A DNA stretch of 64,000 nt from Limosilactobacillus urinaemulieris (GTDB taxonomy: Bacteria; Bacillota; Bacilli; Lactobacillales; Lactobacillaceae). Made by a program: the position numbers and the translations under genes. Under the pieces are notes generated by a model that saw nothing but the letters and a program-made list of their open reading frames with translations, was not told the origin of the DNA and made no database searches. This document shows positions 25,529 through 34,771 of this stretch, piece by piece. Location of the stretch: the NCBI RefSeq assembly GCF_014838745.1, contig NZ_JABUXR010000008.1:23855-87854 (forward strand). Reading direction: 5' to 3'. Positions within the stretch are counted from its first letter, which is position 1, and every line of letters starts with the position of its first letter.

Positions 25529-26950
25529 ATGAAAGTTATCAAGAACTATTTGTATAATGCGGGATATCAAATTTTGAACATGATCATTCCATTGATCACC
25601 GTTCCTTATATTTCTCGTGTTTTAGGTGCACATGATGTTGGTATTAACGAATACACTAATAGTTGGGTAACTTTCTTCTTCTTGATGGGGCAAATGGGCA
25701 TTACTCTTTATGGTAATCGAGAAGTTGCTTATCATCGTGATGATTTATATAAGCGGTCACAGACGTTTTGGGGAGTAGAGGCTCTACAATTGCTAACGGT
25801 TTCTACCGCTTTTATTCTATATCTTGCAGCTGTTTTCCTTTTTAGTACTACATTTAAGGAATTCTTTCTTCTTCAAGCAATTTGGATTATTGCTACTGGA
25901 GTAGATATATCCTGGTACTTTATGGGATTAGAAGAATTTCGAATAACTGTTGTTAGAAATACTTTGGTAAAAATTGCCTCACTGATCCTTATCTTCACCA
26001 TGGTTAAGACTTCTAATGACTTAGGTAAATATATTTTAATTCTAGGTGCTTCTCAATTAGTGGGGAACCTTACACTTTGGCCCTATTTGCGTGGTAACAT
26101 TATTTGGGTAAGTGTCAAGAAATGGCATCCGTTTAAACACTTTTATCCATCACTGTTACTCTTTATTCCAACAATTACTACTCAGGTTTACTTAGTGTTG
26201 AACCGATTAATGCTTGGTCGCATGTCAACTCAAGCTGATCTTGGTAATTTCGGGCAGGCAGATAAAATTGTTAAATTTGTCCTAGCAGTAGTTACCGCTA
26301 CTGGTACTGTTATGCTACCCCATGTTGCAAATAAGTTTGCTAAGGGGGACATAAAGGGAGTTCGTAATAGTTTATATTCATCATTTGATTTTGTATCAGC
26401 AATTTCAATTCCAATGATGTTTGGCCTAATGGCAATTGCAAAAAAATTTGGACCATGGTTTTTGGGAAATGGATTCGTTTTATCAGGTTCGGTTATGTTT
26501 ATTGAGGCACCAATTATAGTATTTATTGCTTGGAGTAATGTTACAGGTACCCAGTACTTAATGCCTATTAATCGTGTTAGGGCTTACACCACTTCTGTAA
26601 CCATCGGTGCAGTAAGTAATGTTGTTTTCAACTTTTTATTAATAGGGAAATGGGGGGCTAATGGAGCAGCATTAGCAACTGTTGGTTCTGAATTGTTGGT
26701 TACAGCTACACAGTTGGTAATGATTAGAAAAACAATAAGCAGAAGGAAAATTTTTAAGGAGCAATGGAAATATATAATCTCAGGTATAGCTATGTTTATA
26801 ATTGTTAATCGTATCTGCCAATCCATTAATATGACCATTAGTAATTTAGTTTTAGAAATTTTTGTTGGGGTATTTATATATATTATCGGGTTGATCTTAA
26901 CTAAAGCTTCTATAGTTCAGGAAGGACTAAAAATAATAAGGAAAAATTAA
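25529..26950 (+). CDS. Wzx-type flippase (oligosaccharide repeat-unit translocase)
   Basis: A 473-residue MOP-superfamily transporter with about fourteen hydrophobic segments. The N-terminus KNYLYNAGYQILNMIIPLITVPYISRVLGAHDVGINEYT is characteristic of Wzx/RfbX flippases that move undecaprenyl-linked repeat units outward. It begins six bases after the glf stop. The last third is more AT-rich than the first, hinting at a mosaic gene or relaxed selection. Confidence 0.88.
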   Translation: MKVIKNYLYNAGYQILNMIIPLITVPYISRVLGAHDVGINEYTNSWVTFFFLMGQMGITLYGNREVAYHRDDLYKRSQTFWGVEALQLLTVSTAFILYLAAVFLFSTTFKEFFLLQAIWIIATGVDISWYFMGLEEFRITVVRNTLVKIASLILIFTMVKTSNDLGKYILILGASQLVGNLTLWPYLRGNIIWVSVKKWHPFKHFYPSLLLFIPTITTQVYLVLNRLMLGRMSTQADLGNFGQADKIVKFVLAVVTATGTVMLPHVANKFAKGDIKGVRNSLYSSFDFVSAISIPMMFGLMAIAKKFGPWFLGNGFVLSGSVMFIEAPIIVFIAWSNVTGTQYLMPINRVRAYTTSVTIGAVSNVVFNFLLIGKWGANGAALATVGSELLVTATQLVMIRKTISRRKIFKEQWKYIISGIAMFIIVNRICQSINMTISNLVLEIFVGVFIYIIGLILTKASIVQEGLKIIRKN

Positions 26951-26969
26951 TATTGAGGAGAACTTAATT

Positions 26970-27848
26970 ATGCAAGCGGTGTTAATCATAGCTCATAGGG
27001 ATATTGAACAGGTCCTCTCCCTATCTGAAATTTTAAGTACAAGATTTGAAGTTTATGTACATTTTGATAAAAAAATGCATGTTTCAGATGGAATAAAACA
27101 AAAATTAAGGGAAAAAGGGATTAAATTCTATCAACAAATTGATGTCCACTGGGGAGGATGGTCGATTGGACAGGTTGCAATCAATCTAATGAAAGAAGCA
27201 CTGAAGAACCCCGATATATCCTATTTACATCTAATTTCTGGTCAAGATTGGCCACTGCAATCGATTAATACGATTTATAATTATTATGAAGAAAATGATA
27301 AAGCGTATATGAAATTTTTTGATGCTACAAATGTAAAAAAGTCTGGAGAACCAATAATTTGGTGGCAAAAATATTATTATAACTATGATAATATGAACCG
27401 GCGAACTCTATACGGGAAAATATATCATCGAGTTTCTATTTTAGTTCAGACTATACTAAGGGTTAATAAGTTTAAAAAATTAGGCATTGAATTAACAATC
27501 TACTCAGGTTCTAACTGGTGTGATCTTCCTCGAGATATAGCAGTATATACTCTAAGGTATTTAGATGAACATCCTAATTTATTACAAATGTTAAAGACGG
27601 GCTGCTTTTCTGATGAGTTTTGGATGCAAACGATCATCGGTAATTCGAATTATAAAGAAAGAATTTCAACAGACTTTCATAGATATATTTTATGGGAAAA
27701 GAAACATAATAGTTATCCAGCTATTTTAGATGAAAATGATTATAAAAGAATTTGTGAGGGTAATTTCTTTTGGGGACGAAAGTTTGTAAAGCCTTATTCA
27801 AATAAGCTTGTTAATAAATTAAATAAAAAAATCAGTAAAGGTCAATAG
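26970..27848 (+). CDS. GT14 (core-2/I-branching type) glycosyltransferase
   Basis: A 292-residue soluble transferase of the core-2/I-branching N-acetylglucosaminyltransferase-like family. Blocks: LIIAHRDIEQV at the start, YVHFDKKMHV near 30-39, VHWGGWSIGQVAINLMKEAL near 56-75, YLHLISGQDWPLQ near 82-94, and SDEFWMQTII near 212-221. Such enzymes typically add beta-linked GlcNAc or xylose branches without a metal-binding DxD. Codon use turns clearly AT-rich from here to 29927, unlike the genes on either side. Confidence 0.82.
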   Translation: MQAVLIIAHRDIEQVLSLSEILSTRFEVYVHFDKKMHVSDGIKQKLREKGIKFYQQIDVHWGGWSIGQVAINLMKEALKNPDISYLHLISGQDWPLQSINTIYNYYEENDKAYMKFFDATNVKKSGEPIIWWQKYYYNYDNMNRRTLYGKIYHRVSILVQTILRVNKFKKLGIELTIYSGSNWCDLPRDIAVYTLRYLDEHPNLLQMLKTGCFSDEFWMQTIIGNSNYKERISTDFHRYILWEKKHNSYPAILDENDYKRICEGNFFWGRKFVKPYSNKLVNKLNKKISKGQ

Positions 27849-27849
27849 T

Positions 27850-28866
27850 ATGATGAATAAATATATATTAGGCTGGCAAGATAGTGGAAAAAACAATGGT
27901 GGACTTAAGGCTAAATCAGATGTTGAATACATATTATCTAAAAAGGATTTTAAGATAATTCCAGGGCCAAAAAGTAAATTAACTAAGTTACTATATCCAT
28001 ATATTTTGAATTATAAAAGTAAGACGTTAGAGAATAGCGTTGTATTAATTCAATATCCAACAGCTAAGGCTTTTCAAAGGAATGCAATTTTGCGTGGAAT
28101 AAGAAAAGGAAAAAATATAAAGATTATTTTTTTAATTCACGACATTGATGCCTTAAGATTCATAAATGATAATAATCAGGAAAATAAGATAAAAGATGAA
28201 ATTAATATTTTAAATCAGGCAGATGGTTTAATAGTATTAAATGATATCTTATTAAAAAAATTAGAATTATTGGGAATTGATAAACCGATGGTTAGTATGG
28301 GAATTTGGGATTATCTAAATCCCGTTTCTTTGAAAGAAAAGGTTAAGTATGAAGAAAAAGTTTGTTATGCTGGTAACCTTTTAAAAGCAAAGTTCCTATC
28401 TAAATATAATCAAAAACACTTACTTAATGTTTTTGGACCTAATAGTTCCAATATGTCAAAAGCAGTTATTTACCATGGACAATTTTCACCTAATGAATTA
28501 CCTGCTCAGTTAAATTACAATTTTGGTTTAGTATGGGACGGAGATAGTGTGGATACTTGTAGTGGTGACTATGGGATGTATTTGAAGTATAACGATCCTC
28601 ATAAAGTATCATTGTATATTAGTAGTGGACTGCCTGTGATTATTTGGAAGGAAGCAGCTGTTGCAAAGTTTATACAGCAACATCATGCGGGGATCCTAAT
28701 AGAAAGCTTGTCTGAAATTGATAAAGTTTTAAGTAAAATAAATCAAGATGATTATTATCAAATGAGAATGAACACGTTAAAACTTGCAAGACTTATGCGA
28801 AAAGGTTATTTCTTAGATAAATCAGTAAATAAATTATTAAATTTAATGAAAGTAAGCGGAGAGTAG
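27850..28866 (+). CDS. Gtf3-like glycosyltransferase (galactofuranosyltransferase candidate) 2
   Basis: A 338-residue paralogue of the enzyme at 23187, with matching blocks NNGGLKAKSDVEYIL near residues 14-28, FLIHDIDALRF near 95-105, VCYAGNLLKAKFL near 172-184, NFGLVWDGDSVDTCSG near 226-241 and PHKVSLYISSGLPVI near 253-267. Two Gtf3-like enzymes with one Glf suggests two galactofuranosyl (or related) linkages in the repeat unit. The gene starts one base after the GT14 stop and ends two bases before the acyltransferase, so all are cotranscribed. Base composition is strongly AT-rich. Confidence 0.8.
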   Translation: MMNKYILGWQDSGKNNGGLKAKSDVEYILSKKDFKIIPGPKSKLTKLLYPYILNYKSKTLENSVVLIQYPTAKAFQRNAILRGIRKGKNIKIIFLIHDIDALRFINDNNQENKIKDEINILNQADGLIVLNDILLKKLELLGIDKPMVSMGIWDYLNPVSLKEKVKYEEKVCYAGNLLKAKFLSKYNQKHLLNVFGPNSSNMSKAVIYHGQFSPNELPAQLNYNFGLVWDGDSVDTCSGDYGMYLKYNDPHKVSLYISSGLPVIIWKEAAVAKFIQQHHAGILIESLSEIDKVLSKINQDDYYQMRMNTLKLARLMRKGYFLDKSVNKLLNLMKVSGE

Positions 28867-28868
28867 TT

Positions 28869-29927
28869 ATGAAGCTTGGATTACAAAGATTACATTACAT
28901 TGATGTTCTTAACTGCATAGCAATAATTTTTGTATTGTTGCTTCATTCGTCCCAATTGGCTCATTTCGGTACTTTAAAAGACTCTAATTTTATTATTACC
29001 GAAATTATGCAGTGCCTTTTTATACCAGCAGTGTATATATTCTTTATGAATTCTGGAGCAACTCTGCTAGATTATCGTGATAAATACGATACAAAAACAT
29101 TTTACAAGAAAAGATTAAAAAGAGTATTAATACCTTTTTTGTTTTGGTCCGCCTTTTATTACTTGTTTAACAGTAGGTTTCATTCTTTTCCTGGACCGAT
29201 TTTTCAAGAAAATATAGGAATCAAGAACTTTCTAGAACAATTTTTAAATAATAATATTAATAATCTGTTTTGGTTCTTTTATTCAATTATTGCCTTGTAT
29301 GTAGTTACGCCAGTATTCTCGGTATTAGCTAAGGAACACCGCAATGTTCTGTTTGGTATGGTTGTAATTTATTTTATTTTTACGGACTTACTGACCTATC
29401 TAGGGAAGCTTATTAATATAAACTTCTTAACAAAATTTATTGATCAACCACTTCTTACTTCTAGTTTTTTGGGTTATTTTATTATTGGCTATTTAATTAA
29501 AGAAAATTACTTTAATCGAAGACATGAAAATATTTTGATTTTAGTTGGATTTTTGTGTTTATTATTAAATATCCTAAATGTTTTAACCGGTTTAAAATAC
29601 TCTTTTCTTGGGAACGTTGGGCCGTTTCTATATTCAGTTGGATTATATATTTTAATTAAACGACTTGTTAATCATACTAATTATAGTTATAAAATAGCTC
29701 AGTGGCTTTCAGGGTCAAGTTTAGGTATTTATATTCTTCATCCAATTTTTTATGCTATTTTTGATAAACTGATTTATAAAACCTCAGCTGGTAATTGGAA
29801 AGACTATTTAATTACGTTAAACAGTCCTCTTCATATTTTCCTAATGCCGTTTGTGGTATATATTGTTATTGCTATTCCACTTCACTATTTAAAGAGGTTG
29901 AAATTGGTTAAGACTATCATTCCTTAA
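28869..29927 (+). CDS. Acyltransferase family 3 membrane protein
   Basis: A 352-residue membrane protein with about ten segments and the acyltransferase-3 (OafA/WecH/YiaH) beginning: LHYIDVLNCIAIIFVLLLHSSQ (residues 9-30; the His in LLHSS is the usual catalytic position), then KKRLKRVLIPFLFWSAFYYL near 77-96. These enzymes move acetyl or other acyl groups onto sugars. It probably O-acetylates the repeat unit. It is the last gene of the second EPS operon; AT-rich. Confidence 0.8.
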   Translation: MKLGLQRLHYIDVLNCIAIIFVLLLHSSQLAHFGTLKDSNFIITEIMQCLFIPAVYIFFMNSGATLLDYRDKYDTKTFYKKRLKRVLIPFLFWSAFYYLFNSRFHSFPGPIFQENIGIKNFLEQFLNNNINNLFWFFYSIIALYVVTPVFSVLAKEHRNVLFGMVVIYFIFTDLLTYLGKLININFLTKFIDQPLLTSSFLGYFIIGYLIKENYFNRRHENILILVGFLCLLLNILNVLTGLKYSFLGNVGPFLYSVGLYILIKRLVNHTNYSYKIAQWLSGSSLGIYILHPIFYAIFDKLIYKTSAGNWKDYLITLNSPLHIFLMPFVVYIVIAIPLHYLKRLKLVKTIIP

Positions 29928-30052
29928 TTGAATATATTACAAAGTTATGTCTTTTAATTACTTTTTATTGACAAATAATAAAATTAATTAAAAGACATTT
30001 TTTTATGTGCTAAGATATCATGTAGTCTTATGTCTAAGGGGAGAAATATCTT

Positions 30053-31663
30053 ATGCAAGAAAAGAAGCATTATAAGTTATATAAGAGTGGCAAACAGTGG
30101 CTATGCATGGCAATTGCGATCACTTCCGTCACACTTGGTATGAGTTTTGCTTCAAATGCGCAAGCTGATACTGATGTTCAACCACAAGCTAATCAAACAG
30201 CTGTAGTAACATCAGCTTCAACAAGTTCAACCAATGTGGAATCTAGCACTGTTAGTGCAGATTCTCAATCAGCAACAGTAGAAGTTGCAGAAAACACTAA
30301 CGATAACAATTCAACAAGTAACGTAACAACAAATGAGAATAGTTCAGTAGCTATTAATGATAATAGTTATGCCATTGCCGCAACTAGTGCTAAGGCTGCT
30401 GCAGCTACAGTAACTACTCCAGAAAATGGCTGGAACAGTAATCACACTGCTTTCTATCAAAATGGTCAAACTGCCAATGGTTATGTTCAAACTGATGATG
30501 GCAATTACTATATGTTTAAGAATGGTGTTCGCCAAAGCGGTGTTCAGAAGTGGATGGGAACTTATTACTACTTTGATCCATCAAGCTATTTGCGAGTAGA
30601 TAATGATTACCGTGAACAGGTATGGCAAGATGGTACGCATAATTGGTACATGTTTGGCAATGATGGTCGAATTGTTAGCGGCTTATATAATTGGCAAGGT
30701 AGTACCTACTACTTTGATCCAAGTAGCTACCTTCGAGTAGATAATGACTACCGTTCAACTGAGGTTGATGGTCGAGGAGTATTACTCGGTAGTAACGGAG
30801 TTGCCTTAACCGGAGTACAAAAGTGGATGGGGAGTTATTACTACTTTGATCCAGTAACTAAGCTGCGGGTTGATAATGATTATCGTTCAACTGAAGCAGA
30901 TGGCCGGGGAGTATTACTCGGCAGTAACGGAATTACCTTGACTGGGGTACAAAAATGGATGGGAACCTATTATTATTTTGATCCAGTAACAAGACTGCGG
31001 GTTGATAATAATTACGTTCAATCTCAATGGGGCTTATGGTATATGTTTGGTGATGGCGGTCGAATTGTCACTGGTGTATACAATTGGCAAGGCAGTTTGT
31101 ATTACTTTAACCCATCAAGTTATTTGAAAGAAACTAATACTTATGTCTATGCAGGTGGTAAGTCTTACTGGGCTGATGAAAATGGGATTTTGTCAGAAAT
31201 TACTGATGCACATTCAGCTTTCCTAGCAAGCATTAAGGAAGCTGCTCAGGCAGGTTGGAAACAGTTTGGAGTTTTACCTTCAGTCACGGCAGCACAAGCC
31301 ATTTTAGAGAGTGATTGGGGACAATCAGCATTAGCAACTCAAGGACATAATTTATTTGGGATTAAAGGAAATTATAATGGCCAATCGATTATAATGAGAA
31401 CGGCTGAATATGGTTCTAATGGTTATTATTATATTAATGATGCTTTTAGAAAGTATCCAAGTAATTATGAGAGTGTTGTTGATCATGGACGTTTTCTTGC
31501 CTCAAATAGCCGATATAATAACTTACTTTGGCAAAAAGATTACCATGTTGTAACTGCTGATCTTCAGGCAGATGGTTATGCTACAGCACCAACATATGCT
31601 AGTCCTTTGAATCGAGTAATTGAAACTTATGATCTTACCGGTTGGGATCAAGAAGTTTTCTAG
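30053..31663 (+). CDS. KxYKxGKxW surface protein with binding repeats and GH73 glucosaminidase domain
   Basis: A 536-residue secreted wall hydrolase. Residues 1-39: long signal peptide with the motif KLYKSGKQW (KxYKxGKxW), used by substrates of accessory Sec export; cleavage likely after AQA. Residues 40-125: Ser/Thr/Asn-rich linker, probably glycosylated. Residues 126-380: aromatic repeats of the type GVQKWMGTYYYFDP...YLRVDN, which resemble glucan- or wall-binding repeats. Residues 385-536: GH73 (FlgJ/LytG-type) N-acetylglucosaminidase with probable catalytic Glu419 in AILESDWG. It should bind a surface polymer and cut peptidoglycan glycan strands. The N-terminal 813 bp are duplicated at 34793-35605. 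Confidence 0.85.
   Translation: MQEKKHYKLYKSGKQWLCMAIAITSVTLGMSFASNAQADTDVQPQANQTAVVTSASTSSTNVESSTVSADSQSATVEVAENTNDNNSTSNVTTNENSSVAINDNSYAIAATSAKAAAATVTTPENGWNSNHTAFYQNGQTANGYVQTDDGNYYMFKNGVRQSGVQKWMGTYYYFDPSSYLRVDNDYREQVWQDGTHNWYMFGNDGRIVSGLYNWQGSTYYFDPSSYLRVDNDYRSTEVDGRGVLLGSNGVALTGVQKWMGSYYYFDPVTKLRVDNDYRSTEADGRGVLLGSNGITLTGVQKWMGTYYYFDPVTRLRVDNNYVQSQWGLWYMFGDGGRIVTGVYNWQGSLYYFNPSSYLKETNTYVYAGGKSYWADENGILSEITDAHSAFLASIKEAAQAGWKQFGVLPSVTAAQAILESDWGQSALATQGHNLFGIKGNYNGQSIIMRTAEYGSNGYYYINDAFRKYPSNYESVVDHGRFLASNSRYNNLLWQKDYHVVTADLQADGYATAPTYASPLNRVIETYDLTGWDQEVF
30074..30886 (+). repeat. 813-bp duplicated block, copy 1
   Basis: Apparently identical to 34793-35605 (constant offset 4719) by direct reading. 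It covers the signal peptide, linker and first binding repeats of two hydrolases and ends at the same codon in both. Confidence 0.9.
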
Positions 31664-31668
31664 AAAAT

Positions 31669-31703
31669 AAAAAAGCTTTGTTGAAAAACAAAGCTTTTTT
31701 ATT
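31669..31703 (+). terminator. Terminator after the GH73 protein gene
   Basis: A perfect 14-bp stem with a GAAA loop (31669-31682 with 31687-31700) that ends in six T. Confidence 0.9.
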
Positions 31704-31767
31704 TAGGATTTGGTATGATATTGAGTGTAAGAATAAGAAAGTACTAATACGGAGGCATTTAGTTGTT

Positions 31768-33546
31768 ATGAAAAAACACTTTAAACTTTATAAAGCAGGG
31801 AAACTTTGGCTAACAGCAGCAATTTCTGTTTTAGGTATTGCAGCTACTAGTACTGTGGCTAATGCTCAAACAAAAGTTACAAATTATGCTGCTACTGAAG
31901 CTATGGTTGCAGCTCAACCAGCTAACGAAAATAATAATGTAAAATCTAATGCATCTCAAAATTCTGAAACTGCAACAAGTAGTCATGTTAATTCTGCAGA
32001 TAAGACTGTTACAAGTAGTGCACCTGCTTCACCAACTTCAGCTACTAAATCAGAAGCACCCGCAAATCCGAGTCAAACAACAATTTCTAAAGATCCAACA
32101 AGTGATACTTCAAAGACTGATGAAGATACCAATAAACTTGTTAAAAAGGATGATGGTAAGTATTATGTAAATAATCAACTCGCCAACGGTCTGCTTCCAA
32201 ATGGAACCTCAAAGTCGTATTTTAAAGATGGAGTCATGCAAACCGGAGTACAAGAGATTGATGGTAAGTTATATAACTTCAATGATAAAGGTTATCTCAG
32301 TAGCGGGTATGTCTCAGGCAAGGGTTACTTTGGTGATAATGGTCAATTAATTTCATCTAAAGAATTATTCCAACAAAAAAATGGTAAGTGGTATTACAAA
32401 GGTAATATTGCACAAAATAAGGTCGACTTTGATGGTAGTTCTTATTATTTCAAAGATGGTGAAAAACAAACTGGTATTATTTCAATAAATGGTACTAATT
32501 ACTATTTTGATCCAAATAACCAAGGTAAATTAGGTACTGGCTATGTGCAACAAGATGGCAAATGGTATTACTTTGGTAAGGATGGTAAGCAAGTATCTGT
32601 TGATGCCTTAGTAGTTCAAAACGATAAGTACTACTACCAAGGGAAAGTTGCTAACGGTTATATTACAACTAAGAATGGAGCATATTACTTTAAAGACGGA
32701 GTTAAGCAGACCGGAATAATTGATGCTGATAATGGCATGAAGTATTACATGAATAAGGATGGTCAAGGAATTACCGGATATGTTCAGGACAAAAATGGTA
32801 ATTACTACATGTTTGACGAAGGTGGTAAGGTTGTTTCTGGTGCCTACAATTGGCAAGGAAGTATCTATTACTTTGATCCAGTTACTCATTTACGGGTAGA
32901 TAACACTTATGTAGCGACTGAAAAAGATGGCCGTGGATTGCTGCTTGGAAAGAATGGTATTGCTCTAAGTGGTGTTTATCTATGGTATGGTTCATACTAT
33001 GCTTTTGATTATAAGACTCATTTGCGAGTAGATAATAATTTCTTTACTGCACAATGGGGGTTACAATACTACTTCAAGGATAATGGTCAAATTGCTTCTG
33101 GATTAACTAATATTAATGGTGATATGTACTACTTCGATCCCTCTAGCTTCTTAATGGTCAAGAATAACTATATCGCTACACAAAGAGATGGTCGTGGGGT
33201 ACTTCTTGGTAATGATGGTAAGGCTTTGACTGGTGTACAAAAGTGGATGGGAACATTCTATTACTTTGACCCAACCACTTACCTTCGAGTAGATAATGAT
33301 TATCGTGAACAAGTATGGCAAGATGGCACTCACGATTGGTACATGTTTGGTAATAATGGTCAGATTATTTCAGGCTTTTACAATTGGCAAGGTAGTTTAT
33401 ACTACTTTAACCCAGTGACATATTTAAAAGTTACAAACCACTATATTAGAAACACTAATGGTGTTATTTACCAAGCCAACAAGGATGGGCAATTAACGCA
33501 GGTACCTAGTTATATGTATGATTACATTTTGAAGTACTTCTTCTAA
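31768..33546 (+). CDS. KxYKxGKxW surface protein made only of binding repeats
   Basis: A 592-residue protein. Residues 1-34 are a KxYKxGKxW signal peptide (KLYKAGKLW), residues 35-125 a Ser/Thr/Pro-rich linker, and residues 126-580 about a dozen aromatic repeats. The first repeats are of a more divergent type (KDDGKYYVNNQLANG, DGKWYYFGKDGKQV), the last ones match the GVQKWMGTFYYFDP type of its neighbours. There is no catalytic domain: the chain ends soon after the last repeat (PSYMYDYILKYFF). It may be a pure adhesin or have lost its effector. The start at 31768 is chosen for the signal motif; the binding site GGAGG is 12 bases upstream. Confidence 0.8.
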   Translation: MKKHFKLYKAGKLWLTAAISVLGIAATSTVANAQTKVTNYAATEAMVAAQPANENNNVKSNASQNSETATSSHVNSADKTVTSSAPASPTSATKSEAPANPSQTTISKDPTSDTSKTDEDTNKLVKKDDGKYYVNNQLANGLLPNGTSKSYFKDGVMQTGVQEIDGKLYNFNDKGYLSSGYVSGKGYFGDNGQLISSKELFQQKNGKWYYKGNIAQNKVDFDGSSYYFKDGEKQTGIISINGTNYYFDPNNQGKLGTGYVQQDGKWYYFGKDGKQVSVDALVVQNDKYYYQGKVANGYITTKNGAYYFKDGVKQTGIIDADNGMKYYMNKDGQGITGYVQDKNGNYYMFDEGGKVVSGAYNWQGSIYYFDPVTHLRVDNTYVATEKDGRGLLLGKNGIALSGVYLWYGSYYAFDYKTHLRVDNNFFTAQWGLQYYFKDNGQIASGLTNINGDMYYFDPSSFLMVKNNYIATQRDGRGVLLGNDGKALTGVQKWMGTFYYFDPTTYLRVDNDYREQVWQDGTHDWYMFGNNGQIISGFYNWQGSLYYFNPVTYLKVTNHYIRNTNGVIYQANKDGQLTQVPSYMYDYILKYFF

Positions 33547-33554
33547 AAAAGTAG

Positions 33555-33595
33555 AATCTCTCTAAGCCACGATAAAAGCCTAGAGAGATTTTTAT
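33555..33595 (+). terminator. Terminator
   Basis: AATCTCTCTA (33555-33564) and TAGAGAGATT (33581-33590) form a perfect 10-bp stem followed by T-rich sequence. Confidence 0.85.
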
Positions 33596-33623
33596 TATAG
33601 ATTGTATTGTTTGGAGACAGAAA

Positions 33624-34622
33624 ATGACAAAAGAAAAGTTATTGAGTATAATTATTCCGAATTATAATAGCGGGGAATTATTAAGAGAATGTGTAACTAG
33701 TATTACTAGTAATATGAATAAAGACGTTGAAGTATTAGTAATAGACGATGGTTCTACAGATAACTCTATAGATAGAATTAAAGAATTTAGTAACACTATC
33801 AGGATAATTAAACAATCTAATAATGGTGTTTCAAGTGCTAGAAATCGAGGCTTAAAAGAAGCTGTTGGTAAATACGTAATGTTTGTTGATGCAGATGATA
33901 CATTAAATCAAGAGTGGAGTGATGTGGTACTTCAGGAAATACGTAAGGATAAAGATTTAATAATATTTAACTATACGAAAGGGGATAGTAAAGTAAAGAT
34001 AATTGATGTCTGCAAATTATTAGAAGGTAAGCAATTAAAGAAATATAAATGTAAGATGTTAAAACTTCCTACATTAAATATGACTGTTTGGGGTAAGCTT
34101 TTTAAGCGCTCAATTATAACTACTAATAAAATTTCGTTTGATAGGCGTTTAACGCTGGCAGAAGATGGAGACTTTATGCTTCAATTTTTGCTAAAGGTTA
34201 ATTCAATTTTATTAAATAACTACGTGCTCTATAACTATAGGAATAATAATAGTTCTACAATGAGAACATTTGATAATAATAAGGTTAGTAATTATTTGCT
34301 AGCCATGAAAGTTTCAAATACTAGATTGACTTCAAGTAGTTACTTGAGAAAAGCATTTAATTTTTATATTCTAATGCATCTTAATATAATGATGGTTCAT
34401 GAAGTCTTTGATATTGACAATAATATAGATTATTTAGCAAGCAGAAGGAAACTAAAGCAAATTTTACAAACTGATATAATCAGTAGAGCTTTACAAAAAG
34501 TAAAAATAAGTGATTGTAAAGAGAAACAAACAATACCAATTATATTGTTAAAGTTGAAATTGTATGATATTGCAGGTTTAGCTTTTCGATTACGTTCGAA
34601 GCAAAATCATAAAAAAATCTAA
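33624..34622 (+). CDS. Family 2 glycosyltransferase
   Basis: A 332-residue cytoplasmic GT-A transferase: SIIIPNYNSGELLRECV (residues 8-24), VIDDGSTDNS near 38-47, NNGVSSARNRGLKEAVGKYVMFVDADD near 65-91 (DxD at 89-91) and AEDGDFMLQF near 179-188. It resembles EpsH/EpsJ-like transferases that extend repeat units or glycosylate serine-rich proteins. It stands alone between two repeat-protein genes and is very AT-rich. The acceptor could be the EPS repeat unit or the Ser/Thr linkers of the neighbouring surface proteins. Confidence 0.85.
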   Translation: MTKEKLLSIIIPNYNSGELLRECVTSITSNMNKDVEVLVIDDGSTDNSIDRIKEFSNTIRIIKQSNNGVSSARNRGLKEAVGKYVMFVDADDTLNQEWSDVVLQEIRKDKDLIIFNYTKGDSKVKIIDVCKLLEGKQLKKYKCKMLKLPTLNMTVWGKLFKRSIITTNKISFDRRLTLAEDGDFMLQFLLKVNSILLNNYVLYNYRNNNSSTMRTFDNNKVSNYLLAMKVSNTRLTSSSYLRKAFNFYILMHLNIMMVHEVFDIDNNIDYLASRRKLKQILQTDIISRALQKVKISDCKEKQTIPIILLKLKLYDIAGLAFRLRSKQNHKKI

Positions 34623-34771
34623 GAAATTAAATTTCAAAAGTATTACAAAAAAGTTTCATACATTATCATTAGTTAACATATAGTCCTAATCTGTTCTAAT
34701 TCTTTTTCTTTGTAGTATATTGGAAAATGTAAATTTTATTAAAGAACTGAAAGGGCTGTATTAAAAAGAAT

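Noticed and set aside
29938-30052. TTGACA at about 29969 as the promoter of the GH73 protein gene
   Set aside because: No acceptable -10 lies at 16-18 bases from it, so the promoter is left uncalled.
30344-30535. Antisense ORF, with an identical twin at 35063-35254
   Set aside because: Both lie opposite repeat-protein genes and are identical only because the coding strands are duplicated; there is no start signal or family resemblance.
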